Shown here one piece after another: positions 25,009-32,409 of a DNA stretch of 37,951 bases. The position numbers and the translations under genes are program-made. The notes beneath the pieces were generated by a model, which saw only the letters and a program-made list of their open reading frames with translations, did not search any database and was not told the DNA's origin. Source of the stretch: Methylobacillus sp. (lineage in GTDB: Bacteria > Pseudomonadota > Gammaproteobacteria > Burkholderiales > Methylophilaceae). Numbering within the stretch: position 1 is the stretch's first letter; each line of letters opens with the position of its first letter. The stretch covers positions 1-37,951 of the forward strand of contig JAITWS010000016.1 of NCBI GenBank assembly GCA_031285185.1. The letters are read 5' to 3'.

Positions 25009-25716
25009 TCACGCCAGCAACAAAAACACCGCAGGTTTTTTGTGCAGGTCGGGCGGCGGGGTTTGTTTCCATTCCGCGACGCGCTTCGTCACTATCATCT
25101 CGCCTTCCAGACTGACATTGCACGCGATGCACAGGCGCGTTTCCGCGTGGCAGGTTGCGAGAATATCTTCCAGCATGTGTTGATTGCGATACGGTGTTTC
25201 GATGAAAATTTGCGTTTCGCGGCGTTTGCGCGAGTCGTGTTCGATCTCGCGCAGTTTCTGCACGCGCGCGGCTTTTTCGGCGGGGAGATAGCCGAGAAAA
25301 CTGAAGCGTTGGCCGTCCAGTCCGGAGGCCATGAGCGAGAGCAGGATGGAGGAGGGGCCGACCAGCGGGGCGACGCGGATGCCGTGGCGGTGCGCGAGCG
25401 CGGCGAGTTGCGCGCCGGGGTCGGCGATGCCGGGGCAGCCCGCTTCGGACATGAGGCCGACATCGCGGCCTTGCAGCAGCGGCGCGAGCAAATCCGGCAA
25501 TTCCTTTTCCGGCGTGTGCTCGTTGAGCGCGCGCAATTGCAATTCGCGCACGGGTTTTTGCGGTTTGATTGCACCTAAAAATCGCCGCGCGGTTTTTTCG
25601 TTTTCGACGACGAAAAATTCCAGCCGCCGGATAATTTCCACCACCTCCGGCGGCAGCGCCTTGGCGATGACATCATCGCCAAGCGTAACCGGAATCAGAT
25701 AAAGCGTGCCGTTCAA
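25009..25716 (-). CDS. RsmI-like SAM-dependent methyltransferase (tetrapyrrole methylase superfamily)
   Basis: A 235-residue protein related to RsmI, which 2'-O-methylates C1402 of 16S rRNA. Family motifs are LYLIPVTLGD at the start, GLMSEAGCPGIADPGAQLAALAH (the SAM-binding loop), VAPLVGPSSILLSLMASGLDGQRFSFLGYLP, and IFIETPYRN. It is shorter and more divergent than true RsmI. Proteobacteria often carry such a second paralogue of unknown target, so the rRNA role is not asserted. The start is TTG at 25716, overlapping the upstream TGA as TTGA, with AGGTGA 6 nt before it. This coupling ties its expression to the DUF4139 gene. No other start lies close to the conserved N terminus. Confidence 0.82.
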   Translation of the reverse strand: MNGTLYLIPVTLGDDVIAKALPPEVVEIIRRLEFFVVENEKTARRFLGAIKPQKPVRELQLRALNEHTPEKELPDLLAPLLQGRDVGLMSEAGCPGIADPGAQLAALAHRHGIRVAPLVGPSSILLSLMASGLDGQRFSFLGYLPAEKAARVQKLREIEHDSRKRRETQIFIETPYRNQHMLEDILATCHAETRLCIACNVSLEGEMIVTKRVAEWKQTPPPDLHKKPAVFLLLA

Positions 25717-27152
25717 TACTTCACCTGCACGCGGTAGGTCAGCGTGGTTTTGCCTTCCGCCGGTATCGTGATTTTCCAGACCGCCGTGTTGCTGGTCGCT
25801 TTTTCATACGGATGGCTGGAATTCAAAATTTTCCAGTCGGCGGGAATCGGTTCCTGCACGGTCACGGTCACGGCTTCCTTCTTCGCGTTTTTGAGCGTGA
25901 TTTCGTAGGCGCTTTCAAACAGGTAAGTGCTTTTGCCGGGGTTGGGCATCCGCTTGAAATCGGTTTGTTTTTTGTCCGCCGTCACGTCGAATGCCTCGCC
26001 CAGTTTGAGGCGGATTTTTTCGTTTTTGGGCGTGTGGTCTATGCGGTCTTCGCCGACGAATTGCGCGTTGCCGGAACTGTCTTTTTTATAGACGCGAATC
26101 ACGCCCTTGGGTAGCGGCATTCCGAGCTTGTTGCTTTCCTTGTTTTCAAATTCGACGAACACGCCCAGTTTTATTTTCTGCCCCAGATCGCCATAGCTGG
26201 AGCTGTAGTAATAGTTGTTGCCGTTCAGCACCAATTCCTTGCGTACCGGCACTTGCGCGGCGGAAAGCAGCGCGACTTGCTTGGTCTGGTTTTCGGCGAT
26301 GGTGGTTGGGCGATCCAGCGTGTAGAGATGATATTCGAGCAGCGATTCCTCGGCCATTCGCGATTTTGCGGCGGGCGCGGGCGCTTGCATCTCCGCCACG
26401 ATGGGTTGCGCAAAATCCATCTCCTCCTTCACCTGATTCACATCGCCCGCGACCAGTTGCAGCTTCGCATTGCGGTAGCTCGCGCCGCTGGTGTTGGTGA
26501 GCGTCACCCAGCCGGAAAGATCGAGCTTGTCATCCGTGGCGTTCAGCTCGGCCACGTAATCGGCCTTCCAGCTTAAGCCGCCGGAAAGATAGCTCAGTTC
26601 CACATCCTGCTGCGCCGCGCCGCCGTTGTTGAGCGACATCACCAGCGTGGGACGGTCGCGCAGATTGACGGGCACGTCGTTGTAAACAATGCGTCCCGGC
26701 ACGCCGGTTTCGATATGGTCGCCCATCTTGAGCACGACGCCGTTACTCGCCGACAATACCTGCGCCTGTTCGACGGTTTCCGCGCCCGTGGTCGGATGCG
26801 TTTTCACCACGCCCACGGTTTTGCCCACGTATTTTTCCAGCAGTTTTTGCGGCGTGAGCAGATCAAAATCGAAATTCTGCTCGATCACCGACAACTTGCC
26901 CGGCGTATTCAAGCTACGCAGCAAAGCCGTCTCCGGCCGCATCCACGCGCTCACGTCGCGAAAGGCGAGCGTGGTTTGTCCGCTGCCCAGCGTGATCGTG
27001 CGCTGGTCTTTGATGAGCGCGAGATTTTCGTTGTAGATGGTCACGGCGACGCTCTTCTGGTCATCCAGCGTGCTGCGGATTTCCTCCGCCAACGCCGGGT
27101 TGGTCAGCGCGAGACCCAGGGCGGTCAAGGCTGCGATTTGATGCTTGTTCAT
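25713..27152 (-). CDS. Secreted DUF4139 domain protein
   Basis: A 479-residue protein with a signal peptide (MNKHQIAALTALGLALTNPALA then EE). The rest is a beta-rich DUF4139-type protein: SVAVTIYNENLALIKDQRTI near the start, LSYLSGGLSWKADYVAELN and LSGWVTLTNTSGASYRNAKLQLVAGDVN in the middle, and a C-terminal immunoglobulin-like part (YEITLKNAKKEAVTVTVQEPIPADWKIL) ending in ITIPAEGKTTLTYRVQVKY. The family's function is unknown; a periplasmic or surface location is inferred from the signal peptide. ATG at 27152 has GAAAGGATC upstream. The longer frame to 27350 runs through the neighbouring membrane protein gene and is rejected. It is followed by a coupled methyltransferase and preceded by a 40-bp gap from the membrane protein gene. 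Confidence 0.88.
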   Translation of the reverse strand: MNKHQIAALTALGLALTNPALAEEIRSTLDDQKSVAVTIYNENLALIKDQRTITLGSGQTTLAFRDVSAWMRPETALLRSLNTPGKLSVIEQNFDFDLLTPQKLLEKYVGKTVGVVKTHPTTGAETVEQAQVLSASNGVVLKMGDHIETGVPGRIVYNDVPVNLRDRPTLVMSLNNGGAAQQDVELSYLSGGLSWKADYVAELNATDDKLDLSGWVTLTNTSGASYRNAKLQLVAGDVNQVKEEMDFAQPIVAEMQAPAPAAKSRMAEESLLEYHLYTLDRPTTIAENQTKQVALLSAAQVPVRKELVLNGNNYYYSSSYGDLGQKIKLGVFVEFENKESNKLGMPLPKGVIRVYKKDSSGNAQFVGEDRIDHTPKNEKIRLKLGEAFDVTADKKQTDFKRMPNPGKSTYLFESAYEITLKNAKKEAVTVTVQEPIPADWKILNSSHPYEKATSNTAVWKITIPAEGKTTLTYRVQVKY

Positions 27153-27192
27153 GATGATCCTTTCATTGATGAATCGTAATTTGCGGTGATTT

Positions 27193-27558
27193 TTACCGAC
27201 CGATATTGCCCATCCCGCCGACCAGACCGATGCAGATGGAAATTGCCAGCAAAGGCAGCGCGATGGCGAGAGCGTAACCCAGCACCACGCCCAGCGCCGT
27301 GCGCGTGCGTCCGCGCACAGCCATCCAGGCGGCGAACGCCAGCGGCACAAGCAGCGCGACGATGGCCAGACCGGAGGACAGCCAGGAGGTGATGCCCGCG
27401 GGCAGGTAAAGCCAGGCGATGCTCAAACCCATCGTGAGCAGCCACCACACCACGCCGCCAACGATGGCAACCACCCAGAACAAGCCGAAGCCCAGCCAGA
27501 TCGAACCGCGATCGGGTTGGGTTTCAGCGGGTTGTTCGGGTAAGGGGTTTTGTTCCAT
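27193..27558 (-). CDS. Small membrane protein of unknown function
   Basis: A 121-residue protein not assigned to a family. A 20-residue polar, proline-rich N terminus (MEQNPLPEQPAETQPDRG) precedes three likely membrane segments: FGLFWVVAIVGGVVWWLLTM, LSSGLAIVALLVPLAFAAWM and VVLGYALAIALPLLAISICI. There are several Trp at the ends of the helices. AAGGAG lies 7 nt before the ATG. It ends 40 bp before the DUF4139 gene on the same strand and is probably cotranscribed. A repeat cluster separates it from the radical SAM gene upstream. Confidence 0.75.
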   Translation of the reverse strand: MEQNPLPEQPAETQPDRGSIWLGFGLFWVVAIVGGVVWWLLTMGLSIAWLYLPAGITSWLSSGLAIVALLVPLAFAAWMAVRGRTRTALGVVLGYALAIALPLLAISICIGLVGGMGNIGR

Positions 27559-27610
27559 GAGATTCTCCTTGGTTTAGAGCAGTTTCTGCTCAAATGATAT
27601 ATCGAATGCT

Positions 27611-27810
27611 CGCCCTCACCCCAACCCTCTCCCGCAAGCGGGAGAGGGAGAACTTCTGCGGTTCTCTTCCACCGACGGGAGAGGGAGAACTTCCACAGCC
27701 CTCGTGAGTGGAGAGGGAGAGCTTCGACAAGCGGGTGCAAGAGAGCTTTGGCAGTTCTTGCCCTCTCGCTTCGCTCTCTCCCACTCGTGGGAGAGGGGCA
27801 GGGGTGAGGG
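27611..27810. repeat. Array of three to four family A repeat copies
   Basis: 27611-27652 and 27760-27810 are complete copies in reverse orientation. Between them, partial or diverged arms with GAGAGGGAGAACTTC recur at about 27650, 27680 and 27715. This looks like local expansion of the repeat between the radical SAM gene and the small membrane protein gene. Confidence 0.75.
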
Positions 27811-27827
27811 TAAGCAGTTCTGTTCCA

Positions 27828-29267
27828 TCAACTTTTCTCCCCGCCCAACGGCGCGGATTCCGCCTCGACCAAACGCCGTAACTGTTCCAAATACTGCGCG
27901 CGGTCGTCACGATAAAACAGGTTGTAATTGTCGAACGGAATAATGCGTCCGTCGGGTTGCGCGATGTGGACGCAGCTTTTGCGTACCGAGCGCACGTCGA
28001 AACTTTCGGCATCCATGAACGCCATGATGAGCACGCGGAACACGTTGCGGTAATCGAGTTCGGGCGGCGCTTGCACTTGCGGCAGGCAGCACAGCAGATC
28101 GGCGAGCGAGCAGGCTTGCGATTGCGGCGAGTGGTTGGTGGCGAAAAGTTTGAATACCGCGTCGCGCAGCCCCTGATCCTTTTCCAGCACGATGCTGTTG
28201 CGTCCGCCTTCGATGAGCACTTGCGGCGGAACCAAACCCGTCAGCGGCGTGAGTTGATCGCCAATTTTAAGCGCGTAAGCCATCGCAAGACTGTCGGGAT
28301 GGCAGGGCACGGGAATGAGGTCTGCCTCGCGGAACAGCGTGCTTTGGTGCAGAATGCGGCGGCGCACTTCGGTGAGCGTAAGCCGGTCGCGCGCGGGGTC
28401 GTAATTTTCGGTGCGTCCCGCGCGTTGAATCGGCTGGAAGGTCACGCCGCGCACGCAGGGTTGTTGCAGGGCGTAGTGGATGATGTCACCGAGTTCGTCG
28501 TCGTTCAGCCCTTTTTTGACGGTGACGACGAGCGTGGTGGAAAGGCCGAGGCGGTTGAGCGTTTCCAGCGCGCGTTTGCGGATGTCGGCGAGCTTCGCGC
28601 CGCGCAGTTCGAGATTAACCTCGTCGCGCAGCGAATCGAATTGCAGATAAATTTCAAAGCCCGGCATGTAGCCCGCGAGCCGTTCGGCAAATTCCGTTTC
28701 CTGCGCGATTTTGAGGCCGTTCGTATTCACCATCAAATGCTTGATCGGGCGGCGCTTGGCGGCATCGAGAATTTCAAAAAATTGCGGATGCAGCGTCGGT
28801 TCACCGCCGGAAATTTGCACCACATCCGGCTCGCCTTCGTTGGCGACGATGGCATCCAACATGCGCTCCACGGTGGCGAGATCGCGCGAAGTCTGGCGTT
28901 GCGGGCTGGAATCGGCATAGCAGATCGGGCAGCGCAAATTGCAGTGATCGGTGATTTCGACCAGCGTCAAACAACTGTGCTGCATGTGGTCGGGGCACAA
29001 ACCGCAATCGTAAGGGCAGCCCCAGCGCCGCTCGGTGTTGAACAGGCGCGGCATTTCGGGCGGCTTGATGAATACTTCGCGGCAGCGGCGATAATAATCG
29101 GCATCGTCGGCGATCAACACGCGCTCGGCGCCGTGTTGCGGACACCATTTGTCCATGTAAACCGCGCCGTCCTTGATGACGATATTCGCCTGCACGCGGC
29201 GCAGGCATTCGCTGCAGACCGAGGTGGCGCTGTCGTAAAACAGATACGGCCTTACTTTCGCGCCCAC
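27828..29267 (-). CDS. Radical SAM enzyme of the COG1964 / MJ0619 (Tes-like) family
   Basis: A 479-residue protein. The N-terminal part has C18/C21 (SVCSECL) and C42 in WCPQHG, a rubredoxin- or zinc-ribbon-like site. Then comes RWGCPYDCGLCPDHMQHSC (C84, C88, C91, C99), followed directly by the radical SAM motif CNLRCPIC (C109, C113, C116), SGGEP (153-157) and a TIM-barrel core. The C terminus keeps CVHIAQPDGRIIPF. This layout matches MJ0619, shown to couple archaeal lipid chains (tetraether synthase) and earlier proposed as a pterin methylase. Bacterial members are mostly uncharacterised. The start is GTG at 29267 with AAGGAG upstream, overlapping the Lgt-like gene by 16 nt. The substrate could be a lipid (from the neighbours) or a pterin (from the H4MPT background). 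Confidence 0.88.
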   Translation of the reverse strand: MGAKVRPYLFYDSATSVCSECLRRVQANIVIKDGAVYMDKWCPQHGAERVLIADDADYYRRCREVFIKPPEMPRLFNTERRWGCPYDCGLCPDHMQHSCLTLVEITDHCNLRCPICYADSSPQRQTSRDLATVERMLDAIVANEGEPDVVQISGGEPTLHPQFFEILDAAKRRPIKHLMVNTNGLKIAQETEFAERLAGYMPGFEIYLQFDSLRDEVNLELRGAKLADIRKRALETLNRLGLSTTLVVTVKKGLNDDELGDIIHYALQQPCVRGVTFQPIQRAGRTENYDPARDRLTLTEVRRRILHQSTLFREADLIPVPCHPDSLAMAYALKIGDQLTPLTGLVPPQVLIEGGRNSIVLEKDQGLRDAVFKLFATNHSPQSQACSLADLLCCLPQVQAPPELDYRNVFRVLIMAFMDAESFDVRSVRKSCVHIAQPDGRIIPFDNYNLFYRDDRAQYLEQLRRLVEAESAPLGGEKS

Positions 29268-29983
29268 AGCAGCTCCTTTGTCAGTCGCGGAATATCCCGA
29301 TGGTAATAGAGCAATCCGGCGATGCACAGCAATTGCAGGCCGGAGAACACGCCCAGATAAATCATCGGCATCGGGCGTATCCATTCTATCAGCAGGCGAT
29401 AGATCAAATAACCGATCAGGAAAACGCGGAAACGGTCGCCGGTTTGCGTGAGAATTTTTCCGCGAACAATTAACAACATCGCCCACAGCGCGAGAAAAAT
29501 TTCCTCGTAAATTTGCGTGGGATGGCGCGGAATGCCGTCGCCAAAATCCACGCCCCACGGCAGCGAAGTCGCGTTGCCATAAGTGCCGTCATCCAACCCC
29601 GCGAGAAAACAACCGATGCGGCCTATGAAAATACCCAACATCAACGGCAACGCGAACGCATCGCCGGTTGAGGCGCGTATCCCCATTGCGCGTTTGGCCG
29701 TTTCCACGCCCAGCAAACCGCCCAGCAACGCGCCTATGATGGATTTGCCGCCGAGCAAATGCCGCCAGTCGGGAAAATCGGCGAAGGCGGAAACCGGGTC
29801 GTACAACATCCACGCGATCTTCGCGCCCAAGGCTGCGCCGACAATCGCGCCCACGCCGATCACCAGCGCGTTTTCCTTGTCCGCCAACGCCGCCGCGTCG
29901 CGCTTGCGAAGGTGGAGAAAAAAACGAAAGCCCACCGCATAGGCGAGGGCTTCAAACAGAAAATGAAGTTGGAAGGAGGTCAA
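29252..29983 (-). CDS. Lgt-like integral membrane protein lacking canonical catalytic residues
   Basis: A 243-residue protein with about seven membrane segments and clear relation to prolipoprotein diacylglyceryl transferase. GRIGCF (121-126) matches the Lgt signature, LPWGVDFGDGIPRHPTQIYE (141-160) matches the RHPSQLYE block, and GGKSIIGALLGG sits where Lgt has its HGG loop. However, residues important in E. coli Lgt are changed: Asn146 is Cys, Glu151 is Leu, and His103 is Ile. It is therefore probably not a lipoprotein transferase but may still bind phosphatidylglycerol-like lipids. The start is TTG at 29983, because a stop codon (TAA) precedes it in frame; GAGG lies upstream. It lies 6 nt after the ABC permease gene and overlaps the radical SAM gene. 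Confidence 0.82.
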   Translation of the reverse strand: MTSFQLHFLFEALAYAVGFRFFLHLRKRDAAALADKENALVIGVGAIVGAALGAKIAWMLYDPVSAFADFPDWRHLLGGKSIIGALLGGLLGVETAKRAMGIRASTGDAFALPLMLGIFIGRIGCFLAGLDDGTYGNATSLPWGVDFGDGIPRHPTQIYEEIFLALWAMLLIVRGKILTQTGDRFRVFLIGYLIYRLLIEWIRPMPMIYLGVFSGLQLLCIAGLLYYHRDIPRLTKELLWARK

Positions 29984-29989
29984 TTAGCC

Positions 29990-31318
29990 TCAACCTGTTT
30001 GCCGCCGGATTTTGTTGAAGCGCCAGATCACGATGCCCAGCATGAACGCGGCGTGTATGCTGGCGATCAGCAGGGAAAGTGTGACTGTTCCGTAAGGTTC
30101 CGTGTCAAACAAGTCGGAGACGGGATCGCAAAAATAAGCGGCGGCGCGCAAGCCCAGTTTTTCAAAAAAATACGGCAGCAAAAAATTGAGCACGATGATA
30201 TAAAGCACGGCGACGGCGATGGGTCGGCGCGCGTTGGGCGCGAATGAAAAGAAGAGGACGATGCAAACATCGCGCAACAGCAATACGGTTGCCACCAGCG
30301 GGATGAGCGCGCCGATGGCGCGTGTGTCGGGCGCAGCAAAAGGCCAGGTCAGCATGACGGCCAGGGCGAAAACAAGCGTGAGCAAAAAAGTGACCGTCCA
30401 CAACGGCAACTCGGCCAGCAAGCTGCGCCAGTCGCCGGTTTGCAGGCGCAGCCGCAGTTTGTTCCAGAGGAGCAGAGTGTTCGGCTCGGTCAGCAGCATG
30501 ATGTAACTGAAGCCTGCCGCGATGGCGAATCCGATCAGGCTGAACCATTTCTTTTCGGCAAATCCGCCGCAATAAACGGCCAGTATCAACACGAACAAGG
30601 GCAATGCCCACGGCAGTGTGCGGATTTGCAAGGCGTTGCTCATCAAGCGCCAGGCGGCGATGGTGGCGCACACCATGAAGAGCAGGGCGCTTTCCAGCAG
30701 AAAGATGTTTTCGTCGCCGACGACCATGCCCCACCAAACGACAGTCGAACCCGGCTCGGGGTTGGATATTCGCATCGCAGTGGCTTGCAAGCCTATCCCC
30801 ACCACCACGAACAGAAGAACGATCAAGGCCGCGCCGCCGCGCCGGAAAAAGTTAGAATCGAATCGTCCTGCGTACAGGTTGGACGCGATCATCATGGCGT
30901 GGGTCAGAATGCTGGCTGCGATCAGCGTCGGTATTTCCAACACCCAGTTCGGGCGGTTCGAGAGAGTGCCGCAAACCACCATCACAAGCAGGCAGATCGC
31001 GCCGCCATACCAGTTGAACGCGGTGGCGCCAAACAGTTTTCCCCAGGTCATCGTCCACGATCCGAGCGCGCTCATGCGCTGCTGATCCCAGGTTTTTTCG
31101 CGGAACTCGTCAACAATGGATGCGCCCGCATTGAGCGCGCCCCAACCCCACGCGATGAGGATGAACAATATGGATGCCGTGTTGTACAAAATTAAAGGTA
31201 CGTTGACGGCGGTGATCGCCGCCGTCAGAAAAATCAAGGCCAGCAGCGCGGGCATCGCGATCAGGCGATGCGTCGAAAAAGACAGCCACAGGTTGCGCCG
31301 GAACTCGGGATTCATCAT
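29990..31318 (-). CDS. ABC transporter permease (ABC-2 type)
   Basis: A 442-residue membrane protein with roughly eleven to twelve hydrophobic segments. The early part has the ABC-2 pattern, a cytoplasmic start (MMNPEFRRNLWLSFSTHRLIAMP) followed by a helix and the amphipathic segment SIVDEFREKTWDQQRMSALGSWTMTWGKL, which is the ATPase-coupling region. No periplasmic domain is evident. The ATG at 31318 overlaps the ATPase stop as ATGA and has GGAG 8 nt upstream. It forms an exporter with the ATPase. The cargo is unknown; adjacency to an Lgt-like and a radical SAM gene suggests a lipid or a cofactor-like product, which is inference. Confidence 0.85.
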   Translation of the reverse strand: MMNPEFRRNLWLSFSTHRLIAMPALLALIFLTAAITAVNVPLILYNTASILFILIAWGWGALNAGASIVDEFREKTWDQQRMSALGSWTMTWGKLFGATAFNWYGGAICLLVMVVCGTLSNRPNWVLEIPTLIAASILTHAMMIASNLYAGRFDSNFFRRGGAALIVLLFVVVGIGLQATAMRISNPEPGSTVVWWGMVVGDENIFLLESALLFMVCATIAAWRLMSNALQIRTLPWALPLFVLILAVYCGGFAEKKWFSLIGFAIAAGFSYIMLLTEPNTLLLWNKLRLRLQTGDWRSLLAELPLWTVTFLLTLVFALAVMLTWPFAAPDTRAIGALIPLVATVLLLRDVCIVLFFSFAPNARRPIAVAVLYIIVLNFLLPYFFEKLGLRAAAYFCDPVSDLFDTEPYGTVTLSLLIASIHAAFMLGIVIWRFNKIRRQTG

Positions 31319-32247
31319 GATGTTTTCTCCAGATGGGCGGCCACCGAGCGCAGATAAGATTGCTGCAAACTCTCCTTGTGTTCGGCAAAACTGCTGACGG
31401 CAAAACCGGCCTGCACCAGCGCGACCAGCAACCCGGCTTGCGCGGTCGCGTCGCCGCGGAAATGGATTTCGGCGCGATCATGTTCAACATCCTCGCAAAC
31501 CAGCCCCGGCTGCGCCTTCAACCAACCGGCCAAACGCGCGTCGGGCGCGGCCAGTTGCAGAGCAAGAATGCGAACTTCGTCAGCGTGGGCGGGTACCGAC
31601 AGCGCCCGATTTTCCAGCACGCGACCATCGCGCAACACAAGCAAGTGCGTGGAATACTCGTCGAGTTCAGCCAGAATGTGCGAAGAAACCAGCAAGGTCA
31701 TACCGTCGGCCTGCAACTGGCGGAACAAGGCGGCAAGCTCGCTGCGCGCCTCGGGGTCGAGACCGGAAGCCGGTTCGTCGAGCAACAAAACTTTGGGCTG
31801 ATGGATGATGGCCTGCCCGACCGCCACGCGCTGCCGCAACCCGCGCGAAAGGCTGCCGCTCAATTGCTGCAAACGATCGGTAAGTTGCAAGCGTCGCGCG
31901 GTATCGCGGATGGCCTGCGGAATCGCGGCAGCGGACAAACCCTGCGAAGCGGCGGCATATTCCAGACAGCGCGCGACGGTGAGTTCCTGATAAAGACCGA
32001 AAAAGTCGGACAAATAACCCATGCTGCGATGCACGGCGCGCGGCTCCTCGATCACATCCATGCCCGCGACTTCAATGCTCCCCGAAAGCGGCGTTTCCAA
32101 TCCCGCAATGCAGCGCATCAACGTCGTCTTGCCCGCGCCGTTCGGCCCCACCAACGCGGTCACGCTGCCCGCCTGCACCTCCAGGCTCACATCATCCAAC
32201 GCGCGCCGACCGGGGTAATCAAAAATCAGACGGGAAATTTTTATCAT
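31315..32247 (-). CDS. ABC transporter ATP-binding protein
   Basis: A 310-residue ATPase. Walker A is GPNGAGKTT (34-42), the Q-loop region is MGYLSDFFGLYQELTV, the signature is atypical, LSGSLSRGLRQRVAVGQA in place of LSGGQ, then Walker B KVLLLDEPASGLDP and the switch His in SSH. The C-terminal 90 residues (EVRILALQLAAPDARLAGWLK onward) are the extra domain often seen in ABC-2 exporters of the CcmA/NatA kind. It pairs with the permease encoded by the overlapping downstream gene. It is 162 bp from the upstream creD gene, with a hairpin between, so this is probably the first gene of the ABC-Lgt-like-radical SAM unit. Confidence 0.92.
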   Translation of the reverse strand: MIKISRLIFDYPGRRALDDVSLEVQAGSVTALVGPNGAGKTTLMRCIAGLETPLSGSIEVAGMDVIEEPRAVHRSMGYLSDFFGLYQELTVARCLEYAAASQGLSAAAIPQAIRDTARRLQLTDRLQQLSGSLSRGLRQRVAVGQAIIHQPKVLLLDEPASGLDPEARSELAALFRQLQADGMTLLVSSHILAELDEYSTHLLVLRDGRVLENRALSVPAHADEVRILALQLAAPDARLAGWLKAQPGLVCEDVEHDRAEIHFRGDATAQAGLLVALVQAGFAVSSFAEHKESLQQSYLRSVAAHLEKTS

Positions 32248-32362
32248 GGTGTTTGATGGGGATTTCGATAGACATGTATTTTAATGCAGGCAATCTTGGG
32301 CATGTCGTTCCGTTGTGTCAAGCCTTGCCGAAATAAACGGCCTGAAAAATATCGGTATTGCG

Positions 32363-32400
32363 GGCAGGATGGACGTCGCTTGCGCTTCATCCATCCTGCC
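32363..32400 (-). terminator. Hairpin after creD
   Basis: GGCAGGATGGA and TCCATCCTGCC form a perfect 11-bp stem around a 16-nt loop just past the creD stop. No U-tract follows on the minus strand, so it may be a repeat-type hairpin or a Rho-dependent end. It separates creD from the ABC genes. Confidence 0.45.
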
Positions 32401-32409
32401 AAACGCGCT

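Noticed and set aside
27153..27350. Longer N terminus for the DUF4139 gene
   Set aside because: It would overlap the small membrane protein gene and hide a clear signal peptide starting at 27152.
29268..29558. 97-residue N-terminal extension of the radical SAM protein
   Set aside because: It lies inside the Lgt-like gene, has no homology feel, and the GTG at 29267 has a good ribosome binding site.
29252..29983. Canonical lgt (prolipoprotein diacylglyceryl transferase)
   Set aside because: Essential Lgt residues (Asn146, Glu151 and the His103 equivalents) are replaced, so only an Lgt-like call is made.
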